Source: Holtermannia corniformis (lineage: Eukaryota; Basidiomycota; Tremellomycetes; Holtermanniales). Taken from it: DNA of 64,000 nucleotides. The notes beneath the pieces were generated by a model, which was not told where the DNA came from, made no database searches, and saw only the letters and a program-made list of their open reading frames with translations. The stretch lies in NCBI GenBank assembly GCA_001599935.1, contig BCIJ01000016.1, positions 236,698 to 300,697 of the forward strand, in the 5' to 3' direction. The position numbers were made by a program, and so were the translations under genes. Of the stretch, positions 1 to 9,811 are shown piece by piece (position 1 is the first letter of the stretch; every line of letters starts with the position of its first letter).

Positions 1-1257
1 ATGATGTTGGCGAAGGTGGACCCCGGGGTGAAGGCCTCGACATTGAGCAGCAGCTGGCAGTCTGGACCACTACGACCAACTACAAGCACGCGGAAGCGGG
101 CAAAGCGTGGCTCCTGTTGCACGGCGAGGGTGATCCCACGGCGAGAGGTGAAGGGTATAGCTTCCTTAAGACGTCAATGAAAAGCTTCTTCCTGCGTCGC
201 GGGGAAACTGAAGCCGATCGCAAAGGTATGTGAGACACTCGTCCTAGGCCCCGCTGACTCTGGCAGCTCAACTGGAAGAGGCCAAGAAGAATCCGTTGAA
301 GATTTCGAATGCTGAACAGGCACGGATCTACGAGGAAGAAAAGCGAAAGATCTGGGATGCACAGGCTGCCTCACTCGGCAGCTCGGCCCCGCCGGAAATA
401 AGCGACGACGAGGAAGAGGCAGACCGCGCTCAGCAGCGCAACCGTAGCAGCAGCGCACGCCACGGCTTCTCTCGCGCATCAAGCTTTCAAGCACCTTCTG
501 CCTGGCAACACGAAAGCCCCCGTGGAAGAAGTCCGTCGGCTATGAGCAGAGGCAGCTCGGTAGATCGTGACGATGCGAGTGTATTCAGTGGCAAGGCCGA
601 GGATCCGCAGGGCAGGGTCTTGCGTATCAAGCGCGTGGTGAGTGTGACCTGAGGATCGATACAGAACTCGCATGTCTGATGCCACACAGATCAAGGGCAA
701 AGCCGAGTATGAGATTGTGCGCGACGAAAACATCATCAACGCCTACCTGGCTAGCCTCAAGACGGTGCGAGAAAAGGCAATGCTGCGGTCGGCGGAGAAC
801 TTGCGCGCGACCGGTGATCCGGAAACGGACGCCATGGCGAAACGTGTTCTGCAAGAGGAGATTGAAAAGTTTAAGAAGAACCAGGCTCGACGCCTAGCGA
901 GGAAGGGGGGTGATGATGAATCGCGGTCAGCGGTGAGTACTCTGCCAGGTCGCGAGCCGTCCTGATCGGTTTAGGGTCGCCGTTGCGGCGCTTGTGGACA
1001 GCTGGGTCATACGCGTGAGTTTGCGCTGCGCGCCCAAACATCGCTGACAGATCATAGGGAGCAACGCCAAGCTATGCCCCAATTTTGGAAAAATGTCGGC
1101 GATTGGCGAGAGTCCCGCTGCGACGACACCAAGCGCGCAGACTCCTGGCCTTGGCATGGGCAGCTACGGTGGCCTTCTGGACGCTGGCCATCAAGAGGTA
1201 GAGGCACCCACTGCAATCGGCAAGCTTACTCTCAAGATCCCCACAAAAATGGCTTGA
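1..1257 (+). CDS. TAF1: TFIID subunit TAF1, C-terminal part (5' truncated by window)
   Basis: This is the C-terminal end of the largest TFIID subunit, the scaffold that holds TBP and other TAFs at RNA polymerase II core promoters. Visible exons are about 1-225, 267-637, 690-932, 975-1014 and 1058-1257, joined by short GT-AG introns that keep frame. The exon at 267 carries a Ser-rich stretch and then the conserved RVLRIKRVV segment. The next exons read IKGKAEYEIVRDENIINAYL, a match to the C-terminal part of the TAF1 family. A zinc knuckle CGACGQLGHTRSNAKLC follows, as in TAF1 proteins just before the position of the metazoan bromodomains. The protein stops about 45 residues later at TGA 1255-1257, so no bromodomain is present, as expected for fungal TAF1. 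The N-terminal two thirds lie outside the window. Identification rests on the knuckle and the preceding block. Confidence 0.82.
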
Positions 1258-1314
1258 TTGCAACGCAGAGTTGATGCATACATGCTGTACATGGGCATTG
1301 TGGTCTTGTCACGA

Positions 1315-1734
1315 CTACAACTTCGGGCGAGCTTGCAGGTTGCCGGCGAGTGCAGCCCGATCGGCAACCAACTTGGAGTGCAATCTAGCGTATCCCAGTG
1401 TCTCGAAGCCAGTCTTGGTTTCCGTGAGGACTGTGTCTATGAGAGAGCGCACGTCATCGCAAGAGACCTTGAGCATGTCGAGCGCCAGCATCGTGGGAGG
1501 TAGGGAGTTGCGGCAGTCGTCGCTATTGATGAGCGTGTAAAGCTTCTCTAAATCGCGGCGCGTCTTGGTTGAGGCATTGTAGTAGCCCATAACCGTCTGT
1601 TGATGTCCATGGACGGCGCAAACGGGATTGTAGCACCCCTCCCCTGTGTGCATATTGTCATACTTGCGACAAGTGTCCAAAGCTTGCTTGACGATGGCGG
1701 AGTACGTTTCCTCGTTGAACGTGTGAGATGACAT
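1315..1734 (-). CDS. Small Cys/His protein, paralogue of the next gene
   Basis: An uninterrupted 139-residue ORF with a good ATG (MSSHTFNEETYSAIV). I do not recognise the family. Its most specific feature is CYNPVCAVHGHQ (C-x4-C-x2-H-G), followed by a mainly helical, charged segment. A second ORF on the same strand at 2053-2409 matches it along most of its length: the motif is CNNTRCVAHGNK, and both then have an ALDMLKVSC / FATTMLKSSC block. The pair therefore looks like an old tandem duplication of a small gene. There is no signal peptide or membrane segment. The Cys/His group could bind a metal, but two Cys and one His are too few to prove it. It lies tail to tail with TAF1 (57 nt apart). 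That the duplicate keeps the same motif argues that this is a real gene. Confidence 0.55.
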   Translation of the reverse strand: MSSHTFNEETYSAIVKQALDTCRKYDNMHTGEGCYNPVCAVHGHQQTVMGYYNASTKTRRDLEKLYTLINSDDCRNSLPPTMLALDMLKVSCDDVRSLIDTVLTETKTGFETLGYARLHSKLVADRAALAGNLQARPKL

Positions 1735-2052
1735 GAGTGTTGCGTCGCACGAAGCTTCAGTGGAAGAGATACTTCAGCCCGAGAAGACTGAAAAGCTACA
1801 TGCAAATCGACTGACATAGGAAGGCTTCCCTTCGCCTTCGGTGCAGTCTCACAAGTCCTTTGATCGACGTCATGCGCAAGAGTGACTTGGCCTTGGTGAT
1901 TTAGTACAGGTGACTAATCACCACCTGCTGTCGAAATCAAATAAGTGTGTAGAACAGGAGCAGTGCCGTTGTCATAACACTGGGCAGAGCGTAGCTGCGT
2001 TACAATGGTAAATAAACGCCCAGGATCCCGGGCGAGAATTCAAGGCTTGGCC

Positions 2053-2409
2053 TTAGACGCCGCGGCGTGTTTCGGCGAAAAAGTCCTTGGTGATGTTCCA
2101 GGAAAATAATTGACCAGATGCTTCATATACGCTTCTCTGGCTCAAAAAGTACGTTTCGGCTATCGGCACGACCGCCGAGCACGATGACTTTAGCATCGTG
2201 GTGGCGAATGCGACGTTTTGCACATCGGCGGGCATCGTTAAGGCCAAGTTCCTGGCGGATGCATCATCGCGTAGCGATTTCGTTATCGAGGTTTTATTGC
2301 CGTGGGCGACACACCGCGTGTTGTTGCAGTTGTGAGTGGCAACGTCCCGTACTTGTGCCCGTGCGATCTCATACGCCGACTGTAAAGTTTGATCCAAGTC
2401 TGTGGTCAT
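2053..2409 (-). CDS. Small Cys/His protein, paralogue of the preceding gene
   Basis: A 118-residue ORF starting MTTDLDQTLQSAYEIA and ending at TAA 2053-2055. Together with 1315-1734 it forms a tandem pair of unrecognised proteins that share a C-x4-C-x2-H-G motif (here CNNTRCVAHGNK) about 30-40 residues from the N-terminus. Both then have a Met-Leu-Lys-Ser/Val-Ser-Cys block some 50 residues later. Sequence identity outside these blocks is low by eye, so the duplication is not recent. A TATA-rich stretch (around 2540-2556) lies about 130 nt upstream on the coding strand. No function is assigned. Confidence 0.5.
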   Translation of the reverse strand: MTTDLDQTLQSAYEIARAQVRDVATHNCNNTRCVAHGNKTSITKSLRDDASARNLALTMPADVQNVAFATTMLKSSCSAVVPIAETYFLSQRSVYEASGQLFSWNITKDFFAETRRGV

Positions 2410-3082
2410 GCTTCGTTATGCGTCGTACTTCCCAAGCGCAGCGCCCTACTTGTACAGGTCGTTGAAGAAGGCGTAACGCGATAGAAACAAAGTAACTGCT
2501 TTCGAAGACGGGGAAAGGCAACTGTAAACCGATCTCGATGGAATAATATATATCGAAGAAGGCTGGCTAGCCAGATGGTATGTCCGTTGCGCGATCCAAG
2601 GAAGGCACAAAGATGCGTGCGATGCGATCATGTTCTTCGCATCCCAACACCAGACTTACACTCATCGGACTCAGGTTAGCGCTTGGCATGTTCCGGTCTA
2701 ATGGGATCACACGACTGGCTGAGCATGATGTAAGCTGCAATGTCGCTGAATCTGGGATCTCTCAGTTGCTTGCGCACGATGTCAAGAGAAGGAGATGAAT
2801 GTCGATTTGATTTCTTGCTCGTTGCCGCCGATGACTCACCTTGCACATGCTTCAGTGCCCATTGTTGAAGCCCGCGTGACGACATTGAGCAAGTCGAAGG
2901 CGCATGGTAATCTCTGTTGTCGCAGCGGGATGGTAGTGTCACGTTGCAATGTACGAGCTCAGGTATGGGATTGCGCCATACGTCTCATGAACACTGGTGC
3001 TTCTCAATACGGCGTCATCTTGTCCGAGTACGATGCGATGCGATGCATTTCTATGTTGCACCGAGATCTTCCGGCTTCTGTT
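2410..3082. other. Stretch without a convincing gene
   Basis: About 670 nt upstream of the small-protein pair and downstream of ERG2. Short ORFs on the minus strand (around 2676-2940, containing LRDPRFSDIAAYIML) have some protein-like composition, but I could not join them into a model with consistent splice phases. It may hold the promoter of the 2053-2409 gene (AT-rich 2540-2556) and perhaps a decayed relative. Nothing else is supported. Confidence 0.4.
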
Positions 3083-4020
3083 TCAGATCTTGCCCCGAAG
3101 CAGGTTTGAGATCATTTCACGTCCGGTGATGCGGATCGTGTGATAAAGTGTTGGAATGTCGAGCGTTGAGAAAAAGGTGTCGGCGAACCCGAATGGCAAC
3201 ATGAGCGGGATCCAGCCTGGCGTTTGTTAGGCAAGCTCTGTTTAGTAATCACAGACCGAGACTGACCTCGAGCGTACTCCATCGCCCAGCTTTCGGCTGG
3301 CATCATGTACTGCTTGACATCACCGCGGGCGAGGTGATGGACGTCGCCGGGCAGGTAGGTCTCGCGTGTGAGCGCCCCAGCCTTGTACGCGTATTGGGAG
3401 CCCTGGAGGATGTGGAAGTAGTCGTCGGCGGTGTGGCGGCCCGAGTGACCTTCAGTCCCGACGGCAGTGCCAAAGATGATCAGGTACCTGCGCGGCGTCA
3501 GCTCGTGAACCTGAGCGAGATGGTTGCAGTCGTGATGACGCTCCGTTCATGCCATCATCACGGTGACCTAGCGACTCGACTCACTCGGTGATGCTAGCGT
3601 GAATAATAAACATGCTGCCCATGGCGCCGCCGGCATTGTTGAAGACCCATTCGGTCGGGTTGGTAAAGTCGGTTGCAATAGCGTGCGGGTGCGTCTCGGC
3701 GAGCTGCTGAATGATCGACTCGACAATGTGCGTCGTGTTGGACTGGCCGCCTGCGCTGAGCGCGTTGGCATGCGCAATGGCCTTGAGTGCGGTTGCGTGC
3801 AGCGAAGGTGTGTCGAAGATGTAGAACCGCTCCTGTAGGTACCATGTTAGTCCTAGACAGAGGCAAATTCGATCATTAAGCGGACCTTGATACCGTCGGC
3901 CCAGAAGCAAAAGGCTGTCAGCAGCCCGCCAACAATCGCCAATAGCGAGAGCCTGCGCAGAGTCGACGACTGCTGCTTTGAGCCCACACTGGACCCGGTC
4001 GCACGCGGTTTGTGGGCCAT
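3083..4020 (-). CDS. ERG2: C-8 sterol isomerase (ergosterol synthesis)
   Basis: ERG2 moves the sterol double bond from C-8 to C-7 (fecosterol to episterol) in the ER membrane. Exon 1 (4020-3886) begins MAHKPRATG and holds one N-terminal membrane segment ([20 protein letters not shown]). The second exon starts at 3832 with [20 protein letters not shown], followed by [27 protein letters not shown]-type sequence, a hallmark block of the Erg2/sigma-1 receptor family. Later exons give [13 protein letters not shown], DDYFHI- and [18 protein letters not shown] segments, and the C-terminus reads [14 protein letters not shown] at 3083. An in-frame ATG seven codons upstream (4041) is possible, but the start at 4020 fits the family better. 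It is divergent from TRS33, and the two share about 220 nt of upstream sequence. All expected conserved blocks are present. Confidence 0.9.
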
Positions 4021-4241
4021 TTTCGCAGTCGGATCAGTCACAAGGGTGTGGGTGGTGACACCTGCTGCGTGCCAAGAGTGTCGACTTTATGCTCGACAAG
4101 GTCGGACGGTCGGTATCGAACGACTTTTGGGACGCGCTTGACTTTCTCGGGGATCGGACATCCGACCGGGTCCGAGAGTGTCCGACCGAGTCCGAAGGTG
4201 GTGAGGGCCCTGTCACAGCTGTACCCTCTGCAACTCTAGCT

Positions 4242-5212
4242 ATGTCAGCTCGGCCGTCCTCATCCTCATCATCGCCCTACTCATCGACTCAACCATCGCT
4301 GCCGTCGGCGCTTCATCAGCTGGCCAGTCCAGTTCCGGCACTGGTTGATGCACAGCTGCCAGCGTATCTGCTGCCATGCGTACTTGACGCGTTGCGAGAT
4401 AGTTCGCGTGCGGTTGTCAAGCGGCGGAGAGAGTGGGAGCGCTCAGAAGGTCTGAGCGGGCTGGGAGCCGGCAAGGGCAAGGGCAAGCAAGAAGCCGGCG
4501 ACGACGCACGCGAGGAGCACGAGCAGGTCGAGCAAGCATTGCGCGCGAGGATCGAGGCCCTTGGCCTGGCTGTCGGTGGGACGATCGCAGAGAAGTGAGT
4601 TGTGAGTATCCAAGTATGGAGTGAATTTACATTGTCCAGGTTATCGCTATCGAGACCGCCGCTGCCTACCCACTTGGACGTGATTAAATTTGTGTGCAAG
4701 GACCTCTTCCTGCACCTATATGCACGCGGTATCGACAACCTGCGCACGAACCATCGGGTGCGTCGCAAGGCCGTGTGATTGGATCAAGCACCACTGACCT
4801 GTCACACAGGGAGTATACGTGCTGCAGTCTCACATTTTCCCTCCGCTAGTACCGCTCAGTACCGCTGGTGATCCTGCTGCTCTCACAGAGGCAGCCAAGC
4901 TTGTAAGTACTACTTTCTCATGGATGTGTACCAATTGACCATTTGCAGCACATGCTCTTCCCACAAGCCGTGATTCAAGGCGCACTGGTACGGCTCGGCT
5001 TGCCAGCGGTCGTCGTTGCCGAGACCAGTGGACTGCCGCAATGTACGCTACGAGCTCCTTCAGGTAGTCTCTGACATCCCGTAGGCACATTCCAGATCAA
5101 GACGGTCAAGCCGCAGCCGGCCATTCCGTCTACAGGCTTGCAAACCGGTGGTCTGTCGACGAGTCAGAGTCACGGCGGTGCGGGGAGCGCTTCTGGGCCA
5201 CTTGGCATGTAA
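4242..5212 (+). CDS. TRS33: TRAPP complex subunit Trs33/TRAPPC6
   Basis: A Bet3-family subunit of the TRAPP tethering complex, which acts as a Rab GEF in ER-Golgi and Golgi traffic. Exons 4242-4594, 4640-4757, 4810-4902, 4949-5042 and 5085-5212 join with consistent phases. The N-terminus (MSARPSSSSSSPYSS) is a low-complexity extension. The Bet3 fold is recognised from PAYLLPCVLDALR, then LDVIKFVCKDLFLHLYARG, IDNLRTNHRGVYVLQ and HMLFPQAVIQGALVRLGLPA, which match TRAPPC6 rather than Bet3, Trs31 or TRAPPC3. A Gly/Ser-rich tail (STSQSHGGAGSASGPLGM) ends the protein and is longer than in yeast. The reading frame is open back to 4089, but that would run into the divergent ERG2 promoter, so the ATG at 4242 was preferred. 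Confidence 0.87.
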
Positions 5213-5381
5213 TTCATAGTCTTGTGGACGATCCTACATACAAAGCTCGCCGGTCTCGAGTGGCTCCGATTGTAGCTGCGGTCAACCGCGGTGGCCACTG
5301 TGACCGGTTCGCGTTTGCCGCCGCCGAGCTCACTATCACTTCGACGGACCTGCTCCCATCTTAACAGTCAGCCAGCGCGAC

Positions 5382-7319
5382 ATGCCAGTCCAAGCACCGC
5401 ACCGCAACCCTTGGCGTAGTCGCTTCCGCTCGCTGGCGTTTGCAGTCGGCGTCGGCACCACATTCTACCTCGTCACGTCGTATGCGCTCGACCGGATGCG
5501 AGAGACACGGATCAAGCTGTCGAGAGAACGAAGTGCAAAGGATCTGTGCGTTGGACGAGTTAGGATGACTAGCTGTAGCTGGCTGAGACGTAACGCGTGC
5601 GGCTAACGCGATCCCAGGCTCAAACGCTCCTTCACATCTACACTCTCCAACGTCTCGTTCACGCTCTATGCCCTGCTTCCAACCCTCGCCGAGCAACTGT
5701 TCGCGCGGTACGACGTCGAGGCCATCTCCACAGAGCTGCAAGGTCGATCGGGGGCGACCTCTGTGACGTCTACACCCGCTGCGAGTCTACTGCTGGAGCA
5801 GCCCGCACCAGCTGCTGAGCCTTCAGTGGCCGAACCGTCAAGGCATCCTGGCGACAGCTGGGCGAGCGAGTTCCAAGATCGTGTAAAAGAGGAAGCGCAG
5901 AGTGAAGGAACAGGCACAGAGCTTCACCTGAGCGTGAGCGAGTTAGGGACCGAGACGGACGATCAGGTGGGTTGGCTGGGCGGATGCGGTTGCAACAGCT
6001 CACAATGTTAGTACACCAACTCGTCCATCTCACAGTCAATCTCTCTTCCACCCACATCTGCCTCGGCGTCTCCTACAAGCAACTCTTCGCCGCCGTTGGG
6101 CTCTTCGCCGCCAGAGCACCCGTCTAAAACCAAGGCTGAGCTATGGAACGAACTCAAGGTCAAAAGTCGGTCGACATTCCGCACTACTACTCGTTGGCTA
6201 ATCTGTATAAACAGGTCTCACACGATCGCTCACGACAGTCTACCTGCTCCCCCTGCTTTTGCTCTTGACCCAGTCTCAGCTCACTCTGCTCTCGCGGATC
6301 CACTACCTCCGCAGCGTCCGCGAGGCGTTGCCCGAGCCCAAGCCCGAGTACGCGACTCAGGGTGGGCGACCATCGATTTCAACGACGAAGAAGTCCGGTT
6401 GGCTAGACTATCTCTCTCTCGAGGGCATGGGCTTGAGCGAGTTTGCCGAGTCGTCCTCGGTGTCAATCAGCTCGGTGCTGCCTTTCGGTCTCGGTTCTCT
6501 TCTGCCGACTGGTAGCACGACATCAGACGCACAACCGCCATCTACGCCTCTTGAAGATGATACCCCAGCGATCGACCCCGAGACCGAAAGGCTGTTCCTC
6601 TGCTTCTCGTGGTGGATCTTGCACGAAGGCTGGAAAGGGATCGCAGCGCGCGTCGAGGTTGCCGTCCGCGACGAGTTTGCATCGTGCGTCGTTATTGATC
6701 ATGACTACAATGCTGACACAATGCAGCTTCCCGCTGAAGCGTGAGCTCAGTCTTGCAGATTGGCGCGAGAAACTACAGAGTGTACGAGCGCGCGTCGAGA
6801 CGGATGATGAGCTCGCGGGTGCAGCGCTGTATGAGTACGTCTCGAGTCAAGTCTCGAGATTCATAGTGACGGTCATAGCTTCTTACCCCACCTCCTCCCG
6901 CCCACAACACCAGCACAGTACCCAAACTCGCCGCTGCCAAGCTACCCCTACCCCCCGCCCTTGGCTGCACTACACACCCAATCAATCTCCCACCTCTCCG
7001 GTCCCGACTTCAAGCTCGTGCTCGCGCTCGGAGTGGGCCGAATGACGGATGCCTTGCTAGCGAGGTTGACAGAGGAAGTGTACAGTCCTGGCGCGGACGG
7101 TGTAGCGAACAAGCGGCTGGTCGACTGCCTACCGGTCATTACGCGTTGGGGACGCGGCGTGTGGGAGGGCGTGCCAGACGTCGGCGTCGAGGTCAGCTTT
7201 CGCCTCGTGTCCGCCTGGTCGTGCTGACAGTCGTCTAGGATCTGTTGGCGCTGCCCGAGCTCGAGGCGTTCGCCGCTCTCATCTTTGGCGACTGGGCTGT
7301 CGATTTGGATCGGGTGTAG
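5382..7319 (+). CDS. PEX3: Peroxin-3, peroxisomal membrane biogenesis factor
   Basis: PEX3 anchors PEX19 at the peroxisomal or ER membrane and is needed to insert peroxisomal membrane proteins. The start MPVQAPHRNPWRSRFRSLAF is followed by a membrane segment (SLAFAVGVGTTFYLVTSYAL) and a basic stretch ending in RMRETRIKLSRERSAKDLLK. The next exon reads RSFTSTLSNVSFTLYALLPT, the conserved PEX3 block after the anchor. The middle is Ser/Pro-rich and long compared with yeast. Later exons contain LLPLLLLLTQSQLTLLSRIH, LFLCFSWWILHEGWKGIA (the PEX19-binding side of the fold in homologues) and DLLALPELEAFAALIFGDWA near the C-terminus. At least six exons are separated by introns of about 50 nt. It is convergent with COX13 (258 nt between stops). 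Confidence 0.85.
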
Positions 7320-7576
7320 GAAAGGGCTGCGTGCTGGATAGTCCATGTTGTATGTAGCGATGCCGGGCAATACAAGGCTATCTCTATGTGAGACGCAAGC
7401 AGAGTCTGCGCCGACTAGACTCTACAGTCGCGTCGCGCCGGGCGGGACAACATTGCAAGCCATCACTGATGATCGGTAGCCTTGACTGGGCACTGGGAAT
7501 CGCGAACCGCCCCGCTCAAATCGCAGCGTAATCCAGCTGAACGATCCAACCCAATGAATGATGCATCGCGTCAAGT

Positions 7577-9620
7577 CTACTCGTCTGCGCCGCCAATGGG
7601 GATGTTGGCCTTGGGCTGAGCGGTGTCAGCGCCATATGGAATCGCGCGCTGAGACTCACGTTGAAGAAAAGAGCCTCGTTGCCCCATCTGAATGGCGCGT
7701 CAGTACTACATACAGACCTGGGTGGATGCCGAAGGTAAACGTGACATACGGGAATGGCTGTCATGGTGTCAGCGATTATCGTGATTGGTGGGTAAGGATG
7801 CGTTCTGAGCCAACGCGGGACATGAGCCTGCTTGGCAGAGCAGCCGGGCCAGCTGTGAACACTTCGAATCTTGCCGCCCTGGACCTGCCTACGCGACGCT
7901 CGGTTATCGCAGGCAATGCGCTACACCCATCGAGGTGGATAAAACATCGGTCGGGTCGGACAGGCTATAGCTCCGGTGACATCGGCCGGACTGTGCAGTC
8001 ATACTGACAGATGAGGAGGAGCTATCCGTCTGCCTGAATAGCTGTACAGGTCGCCGCCCCATCATCTGTGAGTTTGACTCGCAACCGACCGCATCTGCCA
8101 TGTCATGGGTGATCCACTACTGGATATACGGGTCGTTTGCTAGCTTGACCGCTCGTCGTGACCATCTTCACCTCTTAGCTGCGCGCCCGGATCCGATTGG
8201 CACGTAGCCAACGAGACGTCCGCGGTATGGCAGCTAGAAGTGTTCAAGGCGCTCACACGTCGCGCAAAAGCCAGTACAGTGTACCCACGTCACCAGCACG
8301 AGACGCGTGCTCCGAGCCTAGCTTTGGCTGGCCGCGCGTGTGTTCCGGAGCGAAGCCACGAGATTCAATAGCAGCACAAGCTGTCACTTTGTCTGGTCCC
8401 GCTCTGGAACGGGCGCGGGAGGTAGCCAATGCGGACACGAGTCGATAGCTCGACGGCTGCAGACCCCGATAGACCCTCTCGCAAGCTGCTGTGTCTCCGT
8501 TGCTAGCTCGACTGGAAGTCGAAAAGGCAGCGTTTCGTGACTCCAGAGCTTGACGAGGACGACGCAACACCTACGAGTTGCGGTCCGCAATGACCGACGG
8601 ATCAAGCGTCCGCAGGAATCGATAGCTTGACAGCTGACGCGTCCGCCTGTTACGCTACGGTCGATCGAACACTGCGGATCGTCGACGTTGACTACGCCGG
8701 GGCACCGGGGGCGGGGCAGCTGCCTGTTGCCTACTCGTTACAGACCGGCTTAAGCGACAAGACATGCTTTGACGAAAGCGAGGTGCTAGGTAACAGCTTG
8801 GTGAAGCCAGCTGAGGGCCAACCGCGCTTGTCCGTCTCAAAGTGGCTGGGCCAGCCGACTCGTAGTCGTTGCAGCTGTGTGTCGAAACGGTGTCGGCTGG
8901 AGCTCATCGAGAGAACTTCGCAGCTCGCAAGCTAGCAAAGCAGTCGTGATGCTCCCGTCGTGTGGCGCTTGGAAGCCACGAGTCGGGCTACGGCGTCTAC
9001 CTAACAGCACTTGCTGCTGCGGTTTGGCCCTGACCGGCGAGTGCGCTGGCAGAGTAGTCTCCTGTTGGCCTCTGCTCCATCCCTTCGTGCTCGAACCAAG
9101 TCCGCGCGCGACTGACCTTGTTACGGATGTTCATGTAGCTGTAGACGCTGCGGGCGGGCATCTCGCCGCCATTGTCGTGAGCGAGGTGGTCGAGGTGGGC
9201 GGCGTGCTCTGCCTCGACCTTGTAGACCCAGAGTGCGCCAACGAGGGCACCGGGTACGCACACGTACAAGCTGATAGCGTTAGTGCTAGTGAGGTGGGCG
9301 TCATCAAAGACGACTGACCTGATCTTGCGCCACAGGTCCGAGGTCTCTGTCATGTCAAGTCGGGATGATCAGGAACCAATCAAACGGCGGTCGTTGTGGC
9401 ACAGTGCAAGCGAGCGAGTGGGAATGAACAGGACATGGGTTAAAGCACAGCTCGGTCAGCTGCCGTCTCGCCATGTCCCCCGCAAGGCCTCACCGTGCGC
9501 GTGCTGCTTTGTCGCGGCCCGGTTGGCTGCAAACTCGTTGGAGCCTGGTGCTGCTGCTGTAGCGAACGAGCGTGCTGTGCGGATGGCCGGTGTCGCCCTG
9601 GAGAGTGCGCGAGAGAACAT
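7577..9620 (-). CDS. COX13: Cytochrome c oxidase subunit 6A (VIa), mitochondrial
   Basis: A nuclear-encoded regulatory subunit of complex IV in the inner mitochondrial membrane. Six coding exons give 127 residues: 9620-9494, 9346-9319, 9270-9117, 7750-7757, 7687-7660 and 7615-7577. Exon 1 is an Arg/Ser/Ala-rich presequence (MFSRALSRATPAIRTARSFA). Exons 2-3 read TSDLWRKIS then LYVCVPGALVGALWVYKVEA, the single membrane helix of the family, and end YSYMNIRNK. The conserved PFPWGNEALFFN block is then rebuilt only by joining an 8-nt exon (CCATTCCC) to the 28-nt exon, with all phases consistent. The end is PKANIPIGGADE. Intron 3 (7758-9116) is 1359 nt, far above the local norm. COX13 is divergent from SEC63 with 191 nt between the starts. 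An ATG upstream (9671) is possible but would disturb the presequence. Confidence 0.9.
7750..7757 (-). other. COX13: 8-nt coding microexon of COX13
   Basis: On the minus strand the octamer CCATTCCC is preceded by a branch-like GCTGAC and an acceptor CATGACAG, and followed by a canonical donor GTATGT. It supplies codons for Pro-Phe and two bases of a third (Pro) codon, which is completed by the next exon (A at 7687). This restores the family motif PFPWG. Without it, exon 3 (phase 0) and the WGNEALFFN exon (phase 2) cannot be joined in frame. Confidence 0.85.
7758..9116 (-). other. COX13: Giant (1359-nt) intron 3 of COX13
   Basis: Donor GTCAGT at 9116 and acceptor CAG at 7758. No ORF in it looks like a protein. 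A degenerate 18-nt motif recurs four times on the plus strand (8138-8155, 8443-8460, 8501-8518, 8620-8637), with core TAGCTYGAC. I see no long direct or inverted repeats and no retroelement domains. Confidence 0.75.
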
Positions 9621-9811
9621 GATGGTTGTTGAGGATAAGAGCACTGGCCACGGCGGGTTGAACCGGGACACCGGGGATCGGCGTTATAGTAACCCCGCTA
9701 ACCCTACTAACCCCCAGCTATGCTATTTCATCCGCGAAGATTACCGACGTGGAATCCACCATCCTCACCTGTTCACGTCGACGTCTGGGTTGCAAGAGCG
9801 CAGCGACGACC
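9621..9811. promoter_or_regulatory. Divergent COX13/SEC63 promoter
   Basis: 191 nt between two ATGs facing away from each other. It contains a run of AACCCC/AACCCT repeats (about 9690-9716), a pattern resembling telobox-type promoter elements. No clear TATA box was seen. Confidence 0.4.

Noticed and set aside
8253..9317. Open frames inside the COX13 giant intron
   Set aside because: No protein-like composition. One of them (8877-9317) only reads the complement of the real COX13 exon 3.
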